Shown: positions 8,341 through 18,253 of the stretch, one piece after another | Layout: every line of letters begins with the position of its first letter | Position numbering within the stretch: position 1 is the stretch's first letter | NCBI RefSeq assembly: GCF_005144415.1 | Contig: NZ_SWJE01000005.1 | Location: 698,999 to 762,998, forward strand | Length of the DNA stretch: 64,000 nt | Reading direction: 5' to 3' | Source: Trinickia terrae | GTDB lineage: Bacteria > Pseudomonadota > Gammaproteobacteria > Burkholderiales > Burkholderiaceae | Notes under the pieces: model-generated | The model's database searches: none | The model's input: only the letters and a program-made list of their open reading frames with translations | What the model was told of the DNA's origin: nothing | Made by a program: the position numbers and the translations under genes

Positions 8341-9414
8341 ATGGAAGAAAGCAAGAAAGGCTCGGCTGGACTGACTGCAGAGAAGAGCAAGGCACTCGCC
8401 GCGGCGCTCGCGCAGATCGAAAAGCAGTTCGGCAAAGGGTCGGTCATGCGGCTCGGCGACGGCGAGGTGGCCGAAGATATTCAAGTGGTGTCGACAGGCT
8501 CGCTCGGCCTCGATATCGCGCTCGGCGTCGGCGGCCTGCCGCGCGGCCGCGTGGTCGAGATCTACGGGCCGGAATCGTCGGGCAAGACCACGCTGACGCT
8601 GCAGGTCATCGCCGAAATGCAGAAGCTCGGCGGTACGGCAGCGTTCATCGATGCGGAACACGCGCTCGATATCCAATACGCAGGCAAGCTCGGCGTGAAC
8701 GTGTCGGATCTGCTGGTCTCGCAGCCCGATACGGGCGAGCAGGCGCTCGAAATCGCCGATGCGCTGGTGCGTTCGGGCTCGATCGACATGATCGTGATCG
8801 ACTCGGTCGCGGCGCTTGTGCCGAAGGCCGAAATCGAAGGCGAAATGGGCGATTCTCTGCCGGGTCTGCAAGCGCGCCTGATGTCGCAGGCGCTGCGCAA
8901 GCTGACCGGCACGATCAAGCGCACGAACTGCCTCGTCATCTTCATCAACCAGATCCGCATGAAGATCGGCGTGATGTTCGGCAACCCGGAAACCACCACG
9001 GGCGGTAACGCGCTGAAGTTCTACGCGTCGGTGCGCCTCGATATCCGCCGCATCGGCTCGATCAAGAAGAACGACGAAGTGATCGGCAACGAAACGCGCG
9101 TGAAGGTCGTCAAGAACAAGGTGTCGCCGCCGTTCCGCGAAGCGATTTTCGACATCCTGTACGGTGAAGGCATTTCGCGTCAGGGCGAAATCATCGATCT
9201 CGGCGTGCAAGCGAAGATCGTCGACAAGGCGGGCGCGTGGTACAGCTATAGCGGCGAGCGCATCGGCCAAGGCAAGGACAACGCACGCGAATTCCTGCGT
9301 GAGAATCCCGACATCGCGCGCGAGATCGAAAACCGTATCCGCGAATCGCTCGGCGTGAATGCGATGCCGGCGAGCGCTTCGGAAGACGCCGAAGTCGCGG
9401 GCGAAGAGGAGTAA
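8341..9414 (+). CDS. recA: Recombinase RecA
   Basis: A 357-residue RecA of normal length. Walker [14 protein letters not shown] is near residues 76-88, Walker [16 protein letters not shown] near 150, loop L1 [21 protein letters not shown], the ATP-sensing Gln in [14 protein letters not shown], and loop L2 [20 protein letters not shown]. It forms the ATP-dependent filament on single-stranded DNA that drives strand exchange and LexA self-cleavage. A LexA box lies in its promoter and recX follows 10 nt downstream, the usual arrangement. Confidence 0.98.
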   Translation: MEESKKGSAGLTAEKSKALAAALAQIEKQFGKGSVMRLGDGEVAEDIQVVSTGSLGLDIALGVGGLPRGRVVEIYGPESSGKTTLTLQVIAEMQKLGGTAAFIDAEHALDIQYAGKLGVNVSDLLVSQPDTGEQALEIADALVRSGSIDMIVIDSVAALVPKAEIEGEMGDSLPGLQARLMSQALRKLTGTIKRTNCLVIFINQIRMKIGVMFGNPETTTGGNALKFYASVRLDIRRIGSIKKNDEVIGNETRVKVVKNKVSPPFREAIFDILYGEGISRQGEIIDLGVQAKIVDKAGAWYSYSGERIGQGKDNAREFLRENPDIAREIENRIRESLGVNAMPASASEDAEVAGEEE

Positions 9415-9424
9415 GCATCGCGTG

Positions 9425-10189
9425 ATGCGCAAGGGGCGGGCGGCGTCGAATGCGGAGGGCGGTGGAGCAGGGCGCGAAGCGAATGATGCGCCCGGCTCGT
9501 CGCAGCCCTTCGATTCCTCCGACCCTCTCGATCCCTTCGATCCGTCGGAACCTTTCGAAGCACACGATCTGGCGGATCGTCGCCGCAAGTCCGTTAGCGC
9601 AGCGGCTGGTTCGGGCTCGGCGAACGCCGAGCCCTCATCGAGCGGCACAGGCGAAACCACCTATACCCGTTCTCGCCGGACGCCTGCCGACTCATCCTCA
9701 TCGGATCAAACCCCGGGGCGCTCCAAGAAACCCGCCCGTTCGCTGAAGGCCCGCGCGATCGACTATCTGTCGCGCCGCGAATATAGCCGCGTTGAACTCT
9801 CGCGCAAGCTGACCCCGTTCCTCGATGAGGCCAACGATGAAGGCGCCCTCGAAGCCCTGCTCGATTCACTCGAACGCGAAGGCTGGCTATCCGATTCCCG
9901 TTTTGCCGAAAACCTCGTCAATCGCCGTGCGGCGCGCATGGGTGCGAGCCGGATCGTGGGCGAACTGAAGCGCCATTCCGTAGGCGATGCATTGATCGAA
10001 GAAGTCGGCGCGCAGCTTCGCGAAACGGAGTTCTCACGCGCACAAGCCGTCTGGTCCAAGAAGTTCGGCCAACTTCCCGAGACCCCGGCCGAGCGCGCCA
10101 AGCAGGCGCGTTTTCTCGCGATGCGTGGTTTTTCCAGCGCGACGATTGCCAAAATCCTCAAAGGCGGCGACGACTGGGAGGGCGTCTAA
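9425..10189 (+). CDS. recX: Regulatory protein RecX
   Basis: A 254-residue protein directly after recA. The first 110 residues are low-complexity and rich in Ser, Pro and Glu. The conserved helical RecX core starts at about 115: RSLKARAIDYLSRREYSRVE, LLDSLEREGWLSDSRFAENLVNRR, then FLAMRGFSSATIAKIL. RecX limits RecA filament growth. ATG 9425 (or overlapping GTG 9422) is chosen because it lies 10 nt after the recA stop. The long N-terminal extension is longer than in enterobacterial RecX; similar extensions occur in Burkholderiaceae. Confidence 0.93.
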   Translation: MRKGRAASNAEGGGAGREANDAPGSSQPFDSSDPLDPFDPSEPFEAHDLADRRRKSVSAAAGSGSANAEPSSSGTGETTYTRSRRTPADSSSSDQTPGRSKKPARSLKARAIDYLSRREYSRVELSRKLTPFLDEANDEGALEALLDSLEREGWLSDSRFAENLVNRRAARMGASRIVGELKRHSVGDALIEEVGAQLRETEFSRAQAVWSKKFGQLPETPAERAKQARFLAMRGFSSATIAKILKGGDDWEGV

Positions 10190-10325
10190 CGGCGACGAAT
10201 AGCGGTTGCAACCGGCGTGACTGTCCGGAGCCGCCACGGTTTCGCCTTGGGCGGACCGCCGGTCTATCTCAAATACTCGGTATGCTAAAATCGCCGGGTT
10301 TTCCCATTCAGCCGTCTCCTCTCGC

Positions 10326-11003
10326 ATGCCGCTTTCCCCGCCTGTGCCCCGCAAGTTGCGTCACCGTCGCGCAATTCGTGCGGAAGCGTTCGAGCGCGAG
10401 GATGGCTTATGGGATATCGACGCCTGCCTGACCGACCATAAGCCGCGCGACGTGGCGCTTGCGTCGGGTGTCCGGCCCAACGGCCTGCCGATCCATGAAC
10501 TCTGGCTGCGCATCACCATCGACCGCAAACTCAACGTCGTCGACGCCGAAGCGTCGTCCGACTGGGTGCCCTATCCCGGTCATTGCGAAGCCGCCAATCC
10601 CGCCTACCGCGCCCTTATCGGGCTCAACCTGCGCCAGAACTTTCGCCGCGAAGCGAACCGCCTGTTGGGCGGCGTCGCGGGATGCACGCACCTCACCGAG
10701 TTGTGCGCCATCCTGCCGACCGCTGCGATCCAGGCCTTCGCGGGCGAGGTCTGGAACACGCGCGGCGATGCTCCGGATGCGGATGGGGCCAAACGTGATC
10801 CCGGCGGCGGCAACGACGAAAAGCCGCCGTTTCAGCTCGGTCGCTGCCAAGCCCTGCGCTTCGACGGCGAACCGGTGCGTGAGTTTTATCCCCGCTGGTA
10901 CGGCTATGCGCCGGGGGCAGCGGAACGCGAGGAGGCGCCGCCGGCTGCCGGCAACGGCAAAGACGGCCCAAAGATAAAAGCCGAGGCGGCAGCCTCGGAA
11001 TAA
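10326..11003 (+). CDS. DUF2889 family protein
   Basis: A 225-residue soluble protein between recX and sucC. It matches the DUF2889 pattern: [20 protein letters not shown] at the start, then [20 protein letters not shown] and a Cys/His-containing middle segment with [19 protein letters not shown] residues ([18 protein letters not shown]). The biochemical role is unknown. A TAAAAT -10-like element lies at 10286-10291. The C-terminal 60 residues are low-complexity. This position is typical of Burkholderia chromosomes. Confidence 0.85.
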   Translation: MPLSPPVPRKLRHRRAIRAEAFEREDGLWDIDACLTDHKPRDVALASGVRPNGLPIHELWLRITIDRKLNVVDAEASSDWVPYPGHCEAANPAYRALIGLNLRQNFRREANRLLGGVAGCTHLTELCAILPTAAIQAFAGEVWNTRGDAPDADGAKRDPGGGNDEKPPFQLGRCQALRFDGEPVREFYPRWYGYAPGAAEREEAPPAAGNGKDGPKIKAEAAASE

Positions 11004-11052
11004 ATCGGCATCAAAGAAGTTCAATCCAACTCTCAGACTGAAGGAATCACGC

Positions 11053-12219
11053 ATGAAGATTCACGAGTACCAGGGTAAGGAAATCCTGCGGAAATTCGGG
11101 GTCGCGGTACCGCGCGGCACGCCGGTGTTCTCGGTGGAAGATGCGGTCAAGGCCGCTGAAGAGCTGGGCGGCCCGGTGTGGGTCGTCAAGGCTCAGATCC
11201 ATGCGGGCGGCCGCGGCAAGGGCGGCGGCGTGAAGGTGGCGAAGTCGCTGGACCAGGTGCGCGAATACGCGAACCAGATCCTCGGCATGCAGCTCGTCAC
11301 GCACCAGACCGGCCCGGAAGGCCAAAAGGTGAATCGTCTGCTGATCGAAGAAGGCGCCGACATCAAGAAGGAGCTCTATGTCGGCCTCGTGATTGATCGC
11401 GTGTCGCAGAAGGTCGTCGTGATGGCCTCGAGCGAAGGCGGGATGGACATCGAAGAAGTTGCCGCGAAGACGCCCGAAGCGATCCACAAGGTGGCGGTCG
11501 ATCCGTCGAAGGGTCTGCTGGATTCGGACGCCGACGACCTCGCGAAGAAGATCGGCGTGCCCGATGCGTCGATCGCGCAAGCGCGTGCGATCCTGCAAGG
11601 CCTCTACAAGGCCACCTGGGAAACGGATGCATCGCTCGCCGAAATCAACCCGCTGATCCTGACGGGCGACGGCAAGGTGATCGCGCTCGACGCCAAGTTC
11701 AACTTCGATTCGAACGCGCTGTTCCGTCATCCGGAAATCGTCGCGTACCGCGATCTGGACGAAGAAGATCCGGCTGAAGTCGAAGCGTCGAAATTCGACC
11801 TCGCGTACATCTCGCTCGACGGCAACATCGGCTGTCTCGTGAACGGCGCAGGCCTCGCGATGGCGACGATGGACACCATCAAGCTGTTCGGCGGCGAGCC
11901 GGCGAACTTCCTCGACGTCGGCGGCGGCGCGACGACCGAGAAGGTCACCGAAGCGTTCAAGCTGATGCTGAAGAACCCGGACCTGAAGGCGATCCTCGTG
12001 AACATCTTCGGCGGCATCATGCGCTGCGACGTGATCGCGGAAGGCGTGATCGCTGGTTCGAAGGCGGTGAACCTGGGCGTCCCGCTCGTCGTGCGCATGA
12101 AGGGCACCAACGAAGACCTGGGCAAGAAGATGCTCGCCGAGTCCGGCCTGCCGATCATCTCGGCGGACAGCATGGAAGAAGCGGCGCAGAAGGTCGTCGC
12201 GGCTGCTGCAGGCAAGTAA
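11053..12219 (+). CDS. sucC: Succinyl-CoA synthetase beta subunit (ADP-forming)
   Basis: The 388-residue protein has the ATP-grasp N-terminal domain ([33 protein letters not shown] near 46-60) and the C-terminal CoA-ligase domain ([33 protein letters not shown]). With SucD it catalyses succinyl-CoA + ADP + Pi to succinate + CoA + ATP in the TCA cycle. Length matches the family. A GAAGGAA ribosome site precedes ATG 11053, and sucD follows 27 nt after its stop. Confidence 0.97.
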   Translation: MKIHEYQGKEILRKFGVAVPRGTPVFSVEDAVKAAEELGGPVWVVKAQIHAGGRGKGGGVKVAKSLDQVREYANQILGMQLVTHQTGPEGQKVNRLLIEEGADIKKELYVGLVIDRVSQKVVVMASSEGGMDIEEVAAKTPEAIHKVAVDPSKGLLDSDADDLAKKIGVPDASIAQARAILQGLYKATWETDASLAEINPLILTGDGKVIALDAKFNFDSNALFRHPEIVAYRDLDEEDPAEVEASKFDLAYISLDGNIGCLVNGAGLAMATMDTIKLFGGEPANFLDVGGGATTEKVTEAFKLMLKNPDLKAILVNIFGGIMRCDVIAEGVIAGSKAVNLGVPLVVRMKGTNEDLGKKMLAESGLPIISADSMEEAAQKVVAAAAGK

Positions 12220-12246
12220 GCGCGCTCAACGAACAGAGGTCAATAC

Positions 12247-13128
12247 ATGTCGATTCTGATCAACAAAGACACCAAGGTCATCACGCAGGGCATCACCGGC
12301 AAGACCGGCCAGTTCCACACGCGCGCATGCCGCGAATACGCGAACGGCCGCGAAGCGTACGTCGCGGGCGTGAACCCGAAGAAGGCCGGCGAGGATTTCG
12401 AGGGCATTCCGATCTACGCGAGCGTCAAGGAAGCGAAGGCTGAAACGGGCGCGACCGTGTCGGTCATCTACGTGCCGCCGGCAGGCGCCGCTGCGGCGAT
12501 CTGGGAAGCGGTGGAAGCCGATCTCGATCTCGCGATCTGCATCACCGAAGGCATCCCCGTTCGCGACATGATCGAAGTGCGCGACCGCATGCGCCGCGAA
12601 AACCGCAAGACGCTGCTGCTCGGACCGAACTGCCCGGGCACGATCACGCCGGATGAGCTGAAGATCGGCATCATGCCGGGCCACATCCACCGCAAGGGCC
12701 GCATCGGCGTCGTGTCGCGCTCAGGCACGCTGACGTATGAAGCCGTTGCGCAGCTCACGGCGCTGGGCCTCGGCCAGTCGTCGGCAGTCGGCATCGGCGG
12801 CGATCCGATCAACGGCCTGAAGCACATCGACGTGATGAAGATGTTCAACGACGATCCGGACACGGACGCCGTCATCATGATCGGCGAAATCGGCGGCCCG
12901 GACGAAGCGAACGCGGCGTACTGGATCAAGGACAATATGAAGAAGCCGGTGGTCGGCTTCATCGCGGGCGTCACGGCGCCTCCGGGCAAGCGCATGGGCC
13001 ACGCCGGCGCGCTGATCTCGGGCGGTGCCGATACGGCCGACGCGAAGCTCGAAATCATGGATGGCTGCGGCATCAAGGTGACGCGCAACCCGTCGGAAAT
13101 GGGCCGCCTGCTGAAGTCGATTCTGTAA
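12247..13128 (+). CDS. sucD: Succinyl-CoA synthetase alpha subunit
   Basis: A 293-residue partner of SucC. It shows the CoA-binding Rossmann N-terminus ([18 protein letters not shown]), [12 protein letters not shown], and the phosphohistidine motif [13 protein letters not shown] near residue 246. It starts behind AGAGGT and is followed by an intrinsic terminator, closing the sucCD operon. Confidence 0.97.
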   Translation: MSILINKDTKVITQGITGKTGQFHTRACREYANGREAYVAGVNPKKAGEDFEGIPIYASVKEAKAETGATVSVIYVPPAGAAAAIWEAVEADLDLAICITEGIPVRDMIEVRDRMRRENRKTLLLGPNCPGTITPDELKIGIMPGHIHRKGRIGVVSRSGTLTYEAVAQLTALGLGQSSAVGIGGDPINGLKHIDVMKMFNDDPDTDAVIMIGEIGGPDEANAAYWIKDNMKKPVVGFIAGVTAPPGKRMGHAGALISGGADTADAKLEIMDGCGIKVTRNPSEMGRLLKSIL

Positions 13129-13161
13129 GCGACGTCAGTCCTGACGTACGTTCCAAGCAGA

Positions 13162-13187
13162 AAACGCCGGTTCGCCGGCGTTTTTTG
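13162..13187 (+). terminator. Intrinsic terminator of sucCD
   Basis: AACGCCGG and CCGGCGTT pair around a tight TTCG loop and are followed by TTTTTT. Confidence 0.88.
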
Positions 13188-13225
13188 TTATTCTTGCGAA
13201 ACCCTTTCGTAAGACGGCGGATCTG

Positions 13226-13260
13226 AAGCGAGGGAGCAATGATTGCTTCCTCGCTTTTTT
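13226..13260 (+). terminator. Second intrinsic terminator-like hairpin
   Basis: GCGAGGgAGCAAT pairs with ATTGCTtCCTCGC (one mismatch) and is followed by TTTTTT. It follows the sucCD terminator by 40 bp and precedes terC. It could be a backup terminator or an attenuator in the terC leader, because transcription of terC from an upstream promoter would cross it. Confidence 0.7.
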
Positions 13261-13265
13261 ATGTC

Positions 13266-13296
13266 GACCGGAGTCAGCACTTATTCCGGTCCCATG
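13266..13296 (+). repeat. Short hairpin repeat (GACCGGAGT...CCCATGC type), copy 1
   Basis: GACCGGAGT (13266-13274) pairs with ATTCCGGTC (13283-13291) and is followed by CCATGC. The same module recurs at 25490 and 33134. It lies just upstream of terC. Confidence 0.6.
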
Positions 13297-13332
13297 CAAA
13301 GCCGCCCGTGCCCGGCCTTTTACTCTTTCCCC

Positions 13333-14070
13333 ATGCTCGAATTCTTCGCAACGCTCCATTGGGGCGCGGTCCTGCAAATCGTCGTCATCGACATCCTGCT
13401 TGGCGGCGATAACGCAGTCGTAATCGCGCTCGCCTGCCGCAATCTCCCGCAAGCCCAGCGTGTGCGCGGCGTGCTGTGGGGCACGGCGGGGGCGATCGTG
13501 CTGCGGGTCGCGCTGATTTCGTTTGCGGTCGTGCTGCTCGATGTGCCTTTGCTGAAGTTCGCGGGCGGCCTGCTGCTGCTGTGGATCGGCGTGCGCCTGA
13601 TGGCGCCCGCGCACGACGTCCACGAAAACATCAAGCCGGCCGACAAGCTGATCTCGGCGATCAAGACGATCGTCGTCGCCGATGCGGTGATGAGCCTCGA
13701 CAACGTGATCGCCATCGCCGGCGCCGCCGAAGCGGCCGATCCGCAGCATCGGATCGCGCTCGTGATCTTCGGCCTCATCCTCAGCATTCCGCTGATCGTC
13801 TGGGGCAGCACGCTGGTGCTCAAGCTGCTCGACCGTTTCCCGATCATCGTGACGCTGGGGGCGGCGCTGCTCGGCTGGATCGCCGGCGGCCTCATCATCA
13901 ACGATCCCGCCGGCGATCGCTGGCCGTTGCTCGATACGCCCGCCGCCGAATACGGCGCGCACATCGCGGGCGCGGTGTTCGTGGTCATCGTCGGTTATTG
14001 CATGAAGCGGCGAGCCGTGCGGCGCGGCGAGGCCGGGGCGTCCGGCTCGGACTCCTCCGGCGCGCACTGA
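13333..14070 (+). CDS. TerC family membrane protein (YjbE-like metal transporter)
   Basis: A 245-residue protein with about seven transmembrane helices. TerC/YjbE hallmarks are [20 protein letters not shown] near residues 17-36 and [20 protein letters not shown] near 115-135; the acidic residues in GGDN and SLDN are the family's proposed metal ligands. Related proteins export manganese or help load metal into exported enzymes; the substrate here is inferred. Start ATG 13333 is chosen because the protein core begins there; the upstream in-frame region falls in repeat and terminator DNA. Confidence 0.85.
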   Translation: MLEFFATLHWGAVLQIVVIDILLGGDNAVVIALACRNLPQAQRVRGVLWGTAGAIVLRVALISFAVVLLDVPLLKFAGGLLLLWIGVRLMAPAHDVHENIKPADKLISAIKTIVVADAVMSLDNVIAIAGAAEAADPQHRIALVIFGLILSIPLIVWGSTLVLKLLDRFPIIVTLGAALLGWIAGGLIINDPAGDRWPLLDTPAAEYGAHIAGAVFVVIVGYCMKRRAVRRGEAGASGSDSSGAH

Positions 14071-14132
14071 CGCGGCGCGACGCTGGCCATCCGGCCGAGT
14101 GCCGGGCATAGCACCCGCTGGCTACGATGAAG

Positions 14133-14164
14133 ACGTCTGTCCGGTTTTCGGGCAGGCGTTTTTT
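14133..14164 (+). terminator. Intrinsic terminator after terC
   Basis: ACGTCTGTCCG pairs with CGGGCAGGCGT (11 bp, two G-U pairs), followed by a T run at 14159-14164. Confidence 0.8.
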
Positions 14165-14182
14165 CATTCAGGGAGCCTGCCG

Positions 14183-14800
14183 ATGTTCGTTTCTCCACTC
14201 TTCCAGTTTTCGCGCCGCTCCGGCGGCGCGCCGCAACGCTCCGAGGTTCGCGAGCCGGTGAGCGCTCGCGCGATTCGCGCGTACCGCAAGTCGGGTTTCA
14301 CGCTGATCGAATTGATGATCGTGCTCGCGATCGTCGGGGTCATCGCGGCGTATGCGATACCGGCGTATCAGGACTATCTGGCGCGCAGCCGCGTAGGCGA
14401 GGGCCTGGCGCTGGCGTCGTCTGCGCGGCTCGCGGTCGCCGAGAATGCGGCGAGCGGCAATGCGCTCGGCGCCGGATACTCGGCCCCGCCCGCCACGCGC
14501 AATGTGTCGTCGGTGAAAATCGACGACGACACGGGTCAGATCACGGTGAGCTATACGGCGCGAGTCGCGCCGGACGGCTCCAGCACGCTCGTGCTCGTGC
14601 CGTCGGTACCCGACAACGCCGATACGCCGACGGCGCGCGTCGCCTTGTCGAGCGGCGTGACGCTCGCCGGTTCGGTCACGTGGGAATGCTTCGCGGGCGG
14701 CAAGAGCGCGTCCTCGCTGCCCGCACCGGGGGCTGGGCCGAGGCCGTCCGAAGCACCGACGCTGCCTTCGAATCTGGCGCCGCCCGAGTGCCGCGCGTGA
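14183..14800 (+). CDS. Type IV pilin (PilA-like)
   Basis: The 205-residue prepilin has the class III signal [23 protein letters not shown]: cleavage after Gly38, Phe+1 and Glu+5, followed by the hydrophobic alpha-1 helix. Two cysteines near the C-terminus (WEC and PPEC) fit the pilin D-loop. The leader from ATG 14183 is 38 residues, far longer than the usual 6-10. An in-frame GTG at 14258 would give a 13-residue leader. A putative pilin oligosaccharyltransferase follows, and the Ser/Pro-rich C-terminal segment could be its acceptor. Confidence 0.85.
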   Translation: MFVSPLFQFSRRSGGAPQRSEVREPVSARAIRAYRKSGFTLIELMIVLAIVGVIAAYAIPAYQDYLARSRVGEGLALASSARLAVAENAASGNALGAGYSAPPATRNVSSVKIDDDTGQITVSYTARVAPDGSSTLVLVPSVPDNADTPTARVALSSGVTLAGSVTWECFAGGKSASSLPAPGAGPRPSEAPTLPSNLAPPECRA

Positions 14801-14891
14801 CGGCTGCGGGGTAGGCGCGGGCCAGGACAGAGGCTTACCGGATAGCGCCATCGCAACACATGGGGCACGAATTCGCGCATATTCCCTCCGT

Positions 14892-14931
14892 CCGGCGCAC
14901 ATTGAAAGGATTTTTTTGTATAGTGCGCCGG
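14892..14931. promoter_or_regulatory. Inverted repeat in the pglL leader
   Basis: CCGGCGCAC (14892-14900) and GTGCGCCGG (14923-14931) are perfect 9-bp inverted repeats separated by a T-rich 22-nt spacer, ending 22 bp before the pglL start. It could be an operator, or an RNA hairpin that affects translation of the membrane protein. Confidence 0.4.
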
Positions 14932-14953
14932 TTGCTGACGCCTCCGGTTCCTC

Positions 14954-16741
14954 ATGCCCTCCCCATTTGCACGTTATTTGTCGCTGGTTTTGCTGGCTTT
15001 CGCGTTGATTCTTCCTTACGCGGTCACCAACCATACCTATCCGATTCCGACGTTCTATTCGGAATTCACGGCGCTCGCGCTGTACCTGATGGTCGGCGCC
15101 GCCGTGTTGCTGGTCGTGAAGAGCGTGCGGCCGCGCATGACCTACGCCTCGCCGCTCGTCGCGCTCGTGCCGCTGGCTTTCGGTCTCGTGCTCGTTGCGC
15201 AGACTTTCCTGCTGCCGGTCGCACAGCCGTCGATGAACTGGCTCGGCGCCGGCTTCCTGCTCGCCGCCTTCATGGCCGCGCACTCGGGCTATGGGCTGGC
15301 CCGCGCGAACCTGTCCGAGGATGCGCTGTGCTGGGCCGCGGGCGCACTGATCGTCGGCGCGTTTTTCGCCGTGTTCTGCCAAGCCGTGCAGCTCTTTCAC
15401 GCGGAGGTCCGCTTCTCGCCGTTCGTCGTGGCGTACAACATCACCGTCGATCGCCGTCCGTTCGGCAACATGGCGCAGGCCAACCACCTCGCCACGGCCA
15501 TCGCGTTCGGCATGGCCGGCGCGATGTTCCTCGCGCAGACGCGGCGGCTGAACGTGCTCGCATGGGCGGTTGCGTCGTTGATCTGCGCGGTCGGGCAGGC
15601 GCTGACCGTGTCGCGCGGGCCGTGGCTGCAGACCGCGGTGGTCGTCGTGGCCGGTTTCTGGATGGCCGCGGCGGAAGCGCGGCGGCACGGCGGCGCACGG
15701 CGCAATACGCGCGAATGGCTGATCCCGTTCGGGCTCGTCGTGATCTTTGTCGCGGTGAACGTCGCGGTGCGCTGGGCCAACGTGCGCTACAACCTCGGCC
15801 TCGCCGTATCGGCCGCGGACCGCTTCAAGGACCAAGGCCAGATCGCGCCGCGCATCGCGCTCTGGAAATACGGCCTGGCGATGTTCAAGGAGCATCCGCT
15901 GTTGGGCGTGGGCTGGGGCGAGTTCCCGCGCTTTCAATTTGCGTTGGCGAAGGCGCTGGGCGGCGTCGAGATCGCGAACAACTCGCACGACATCTTCATC
16001 GACCTGCTTGCGAAGTCGGGGCTGGCCGGCCTCGGTATCCTGCTGATCGGGCTCGTGGCGTGGCTCGTCCGGATGGTGCTCGCGCCGCAGTGTGCGCCGC
16101 GCGTCTTCGGCCTCGCGCTGATCGGTGTGCTGCTGATGCATGCGCTCGTCGAATATCCGCAGCAGTACATGTTCTTCCTGCTGCCGGCGATGTTCATCTT
16201 CGGGCTGCTCGAGACCAGGCCGCTGCGCTTCGTATCGGGCGGCTTGTCGTTCGGAATTCAGGTGGTGCTCGTCATGGGCGGCCTGGCGGCGCTGTATCCG
16301 GTCTATCGCGACTACGCGCGCGCGGAAGTGCTGTACTACGGTGCGCATCCGGCCGACGAGTACCGCGCCGATCCGTCGTTCCTGTTCGGCGCCTGGGGTG
16401 AATATGGGATGGCCACGCTGCTGCCGATCGATTCGAACGATCTGCCGATGAAGCTCGCGATGCACAAGCAGGCGATCGCACTGCTGCCGGGGGAGACGGT
16501 GCTGCGCCGCTACGCCGTGCTTCAGGCGCTCGACGGGCAGCCGGGGGCGGCTTTCGATACGGTGGCGCGGTTGAAGATCTTCGCGGAGGAACTGCACGAC
16601 TGGCCGTCGCAACTCGCTTCGCTCTACGCGCTGTGCGACGAGCAGCAGGCAGTGCTGGTCGGCTTCAAAGCCGAGCTGGTGAAGAAGTACGGCGTGCCGC
16701 CGAAGGACGCCAACCAGGACGATGACGATAGCGACGATTGA
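14954..16741 (+). CDS. PglL-type protein O-oligosaccharyltransferase / Wzy_C ligase
   Basis: A 595-residue polytopic membrane protein with about 11-12 helices. Family features are a periplasmic loop with RPFGNMAQANHLAT near 170-185 and the Wzy_C segment with RIALWKYGLAMFKEHPLLGVGWGEF and NNSHDIFIDLLAKSGLAGL around 300-355. A C-terminal periplasmic region ends in an Asp-rich tail. Such enzymes move lipid-linked glycans onto Ser/Thr of pilins and other exported proteins, or ligate O antigen. Direct linkage to a pilin gene favours pilin or general O-glycosylation. Confidence 0.83.
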   Translation: MPSPFARYLSLVLLAFALILPYAVTNHTYPIPTFYSEFTALALYLMVGAAVLLVVKSVRPRMTYASPLVALVPLAFGLVLVAQTFLLPVAQPSMNWLGAGFLLAAFMAAHSGYGLARANLSEDALCWAAGALIVGAFFAVFCQAVQLFHAEVRFSPFVVAYNITVDRRPFGNMAQANHLATAIAFGMAGAMFLAQTRRLNVLAWAVASLICAVGQALTVSRGPWLQTAVVVVAGFWMAAAEARRHGGARRNTREWLIPFGLVVIFVAVNVAVRWANVRYNLGLAVSAADRFKDQGQIAPRIALWKYGLAMFKEHPLLGVGWGEFPRFQFALAKALGGVEIANNSHDIFIDLLAKSGLAGLGILLIGLVAWLVRMVLAPQCAPRVFGLALIGVLLMHALVEYPQQYMFFLLPAMFIFGLLETRPLRFVSGGLSFGIQVVLVMGGLAALYPVYRDYARAEVLYYGAHPADEYRADPSFLFGAWGEYGMATLLPIDSNDLPMKLAMHKQAIALLPGETVLRRYAVLQALDGQPGAAFDTVARLKIFAEELHDWPSQLASLYALCDEQQAVLVGFKAELVKKYGVPPKDANQDDDDSDD

Positions 16742-16768
16742 TCGTATCGCCGCAACTGTTTTAGTGAA

Positions 16769-16838
16769 GCGCCGGTGCAAGCACGCCGCCGGCGCGATCC
16801 CCTCAATCGCGCAGAACGGGCCGGGGGCGGCCCCGGCC
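16769..16838. terminator. GC-rich inverted repeats between convergent genes
   Basis: Two hairpins lie between convergent pglL and the peroxidase: GCGCCGG/CCGGCGC (16769-16795) and GGCCGGGG/CCCCGGCC (16819-16838). Neither has a T run, so the terminator role is inferred only from position. Confidence 0.35.
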
Positions 16839-16861
16839 GGTCCTTGCGCTCGACAACTACG

Positions 16862-18253
16862 TTATTGCGACGCCACCGGCACGTAGGCGCCGGTCAGCGT
16901 CTTGAGGAACGCGACGATGTCGTCGACGTCCTGACTCGGCAGCCTCTTTCCGACTTGGTCCTTCAACATGATGCGCACCGCCTCATGGAGATCGTCGACG
17001 CTTCCGTCGTGGAAATACGGCTGCGTCAGTTCGACGTTGCGCAGCGTCGGCGTCTTGAAGCGCCGGCGGTCCTGTTCATCGTGCGTGACGTTGAACCGGC
17101 CTTGGTCGGCTTCGGTGAGCGGGCCGCCGCGTTGCCCGAAGTAGTCGCCCTTCAAGCCCATCAATTCGAACGATTGCCCGCCGAAATTGCTGCCGACGTG
17201 ACACGTGAAGCACCGGTTCGCCTTGAATAGCTGATAGCCGCGCACTTCCTGGTTCGTGAGCGCGGTCTTCTCGCCCTTGAGGTAGGCGTCGAAGCGGCTT
17301 GGTGTGATGAGCGTCTTTTCGAACTCGGCGATGGCATCGGTGATGGTGTCGCCGGAATAGCCGCTCGGGTACACCTGCCTGAATGCCTTGGTGAAAGCGG
17401 GGTCCGCATCGAGCTTGGCGATGATCTCGTCCCACGATTCCGATGCCATCTCCTTCGGGTTGAGCGGCGGGCCGCCGGCCTGGTCCTGCAGCGTGGCTGC
17501 GCGGCCGTCCCAGAACTGCACGTGATTCAGCACGGCGTTGAAAATGGTTGGCGCATTGATCGGCCCGATCTGGCCGCCGACGCCAATCGACGACTTGCGC
17601 CCGTCCACGCCGCCGTGCGAAAGCATATGGCAGCTCGCGCAGGACACCGTGTTGTCCTTCGAAAGACGCGGATCGTTGAAGAGCTGCTGGCCGAGGGCGA
17701 CCTTGCGAGCATCGACCGGCAAGGGCTTGGGCAGCGGCTGCACCGGTTCGTCGCGAAATTCCGGTGCGGTTTCGGCCGTGGCGTAATAAGCCCGACGCTG
17801 TGAGGCGATCCAGTCCTGTAGCAGTTTGCGCTCGGTTTCATCGAGGGCCGACGCCCAATGCACCACGCGAAAACGCAGCGGCGGCATGGCGTTGTCCTTG
17901 AGCACACTTTCCAGCTTGGCGAGATCGACCTGAGACGGAGGCGTGCCGTCTTGCAAATCCGCGAACAAGGCATCGAGCCGGAAATGCTTCTGTCCTGTCT
18001 CGACATCGTAGGCGGAGAGCTGCTTGATGCCGGGCAGCTGCGAATAGGCCGGCAACGTGTAGCTGCTCGAGTGGCAGTAGTAGCAGGCTTTCTCGTTGAG
18101 CAGGTTGCGGATCTGCAGGCCTTCGGCCGAAGCCGCCGTCACGGATGCCGCTTGTTCCGCGTAGCGCATGTCGTGACGGTATGTGTATCCGGCCAGCCCC
18201 AGATAGCCGATGAGCGCTATGCCGCATAGAGACACGACTATTCTTTTATTCAT
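16862..18253 (-). CDS. Triheme cytochrome c peroxidase (YhjA-like)
   Basis: A 463-residue exported protein with an N-terminal anchor or signal (about 5-23). Three haem c sites are visible: CYYCH at 57-61, CASCH at 205-209 and CFTCH at 348-352. The last two lie in the classic diheme peroxidase (MauG/CcpA) fold, with QIGPINAPTIFNAVLNHVQFWDGRA between them; the first lies in an extra N-terminal haem domain, the architecture of E. coli YhjA. It would reduce periplasmic H2O2 using quinol- or cytochrome-derived electrons. AGGA precedes the ATG at fit spacing. Confidence 0.9.
   Translation of the reverse strand: MNKRIVVSLCGIALIGYLGLAGYTYRHDMRYAEQAASVTAASAEGLQIRNLLNEKACYYCHSSSYTLPAYSQLPGIKQLSAYDVETGQKHFRLDALFADLQDGTPPSQVDLAKLESVLKDNAMPPLRFRVVHWASALDETERKLLQDWIASQRRAYYATAETAPEFRDEPVQPLPKPLPVDARKVALGQQLFNDPRLSKDNTVSCASCHMLSHGGVDGRKSSIGVGGQIGPINAPTIFNAVLNHVQFWDGRAATLQDQAGGPPLNPKEMASESWDEIIAKLDADPAFTKAFRQVYPSGYSGDTITDAIAEFEKTLITPSRFDAYLKGEKTALTNQEVRGYQLFKANRCFTCHVGSNFGGQSFELMGLKGDYFGQRGGPLTEADQGRFNVTHDEQDRRRFKTPTLRNVELTQPYFHDGSVDDLHEAVRIMLKDQVGKRLPSQDVDDIVAFLKTLTGAYVPVASQ

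Noticed and set aside
13266..13296. Metal-sensing (yybP-ykoY type) riboswitch before terC
   Set aside because: The leader structure here is a repeat-family hairpin plus a terminator; the conserved yybP-ykoY core was not recognised.
14168..16780. Long minus-strand frame opposite the pilin and PglL genes
   Set aside because: The plus-strand proteins have clear motifs; the minus frame is an Arg/Glu/His-rich shadow.
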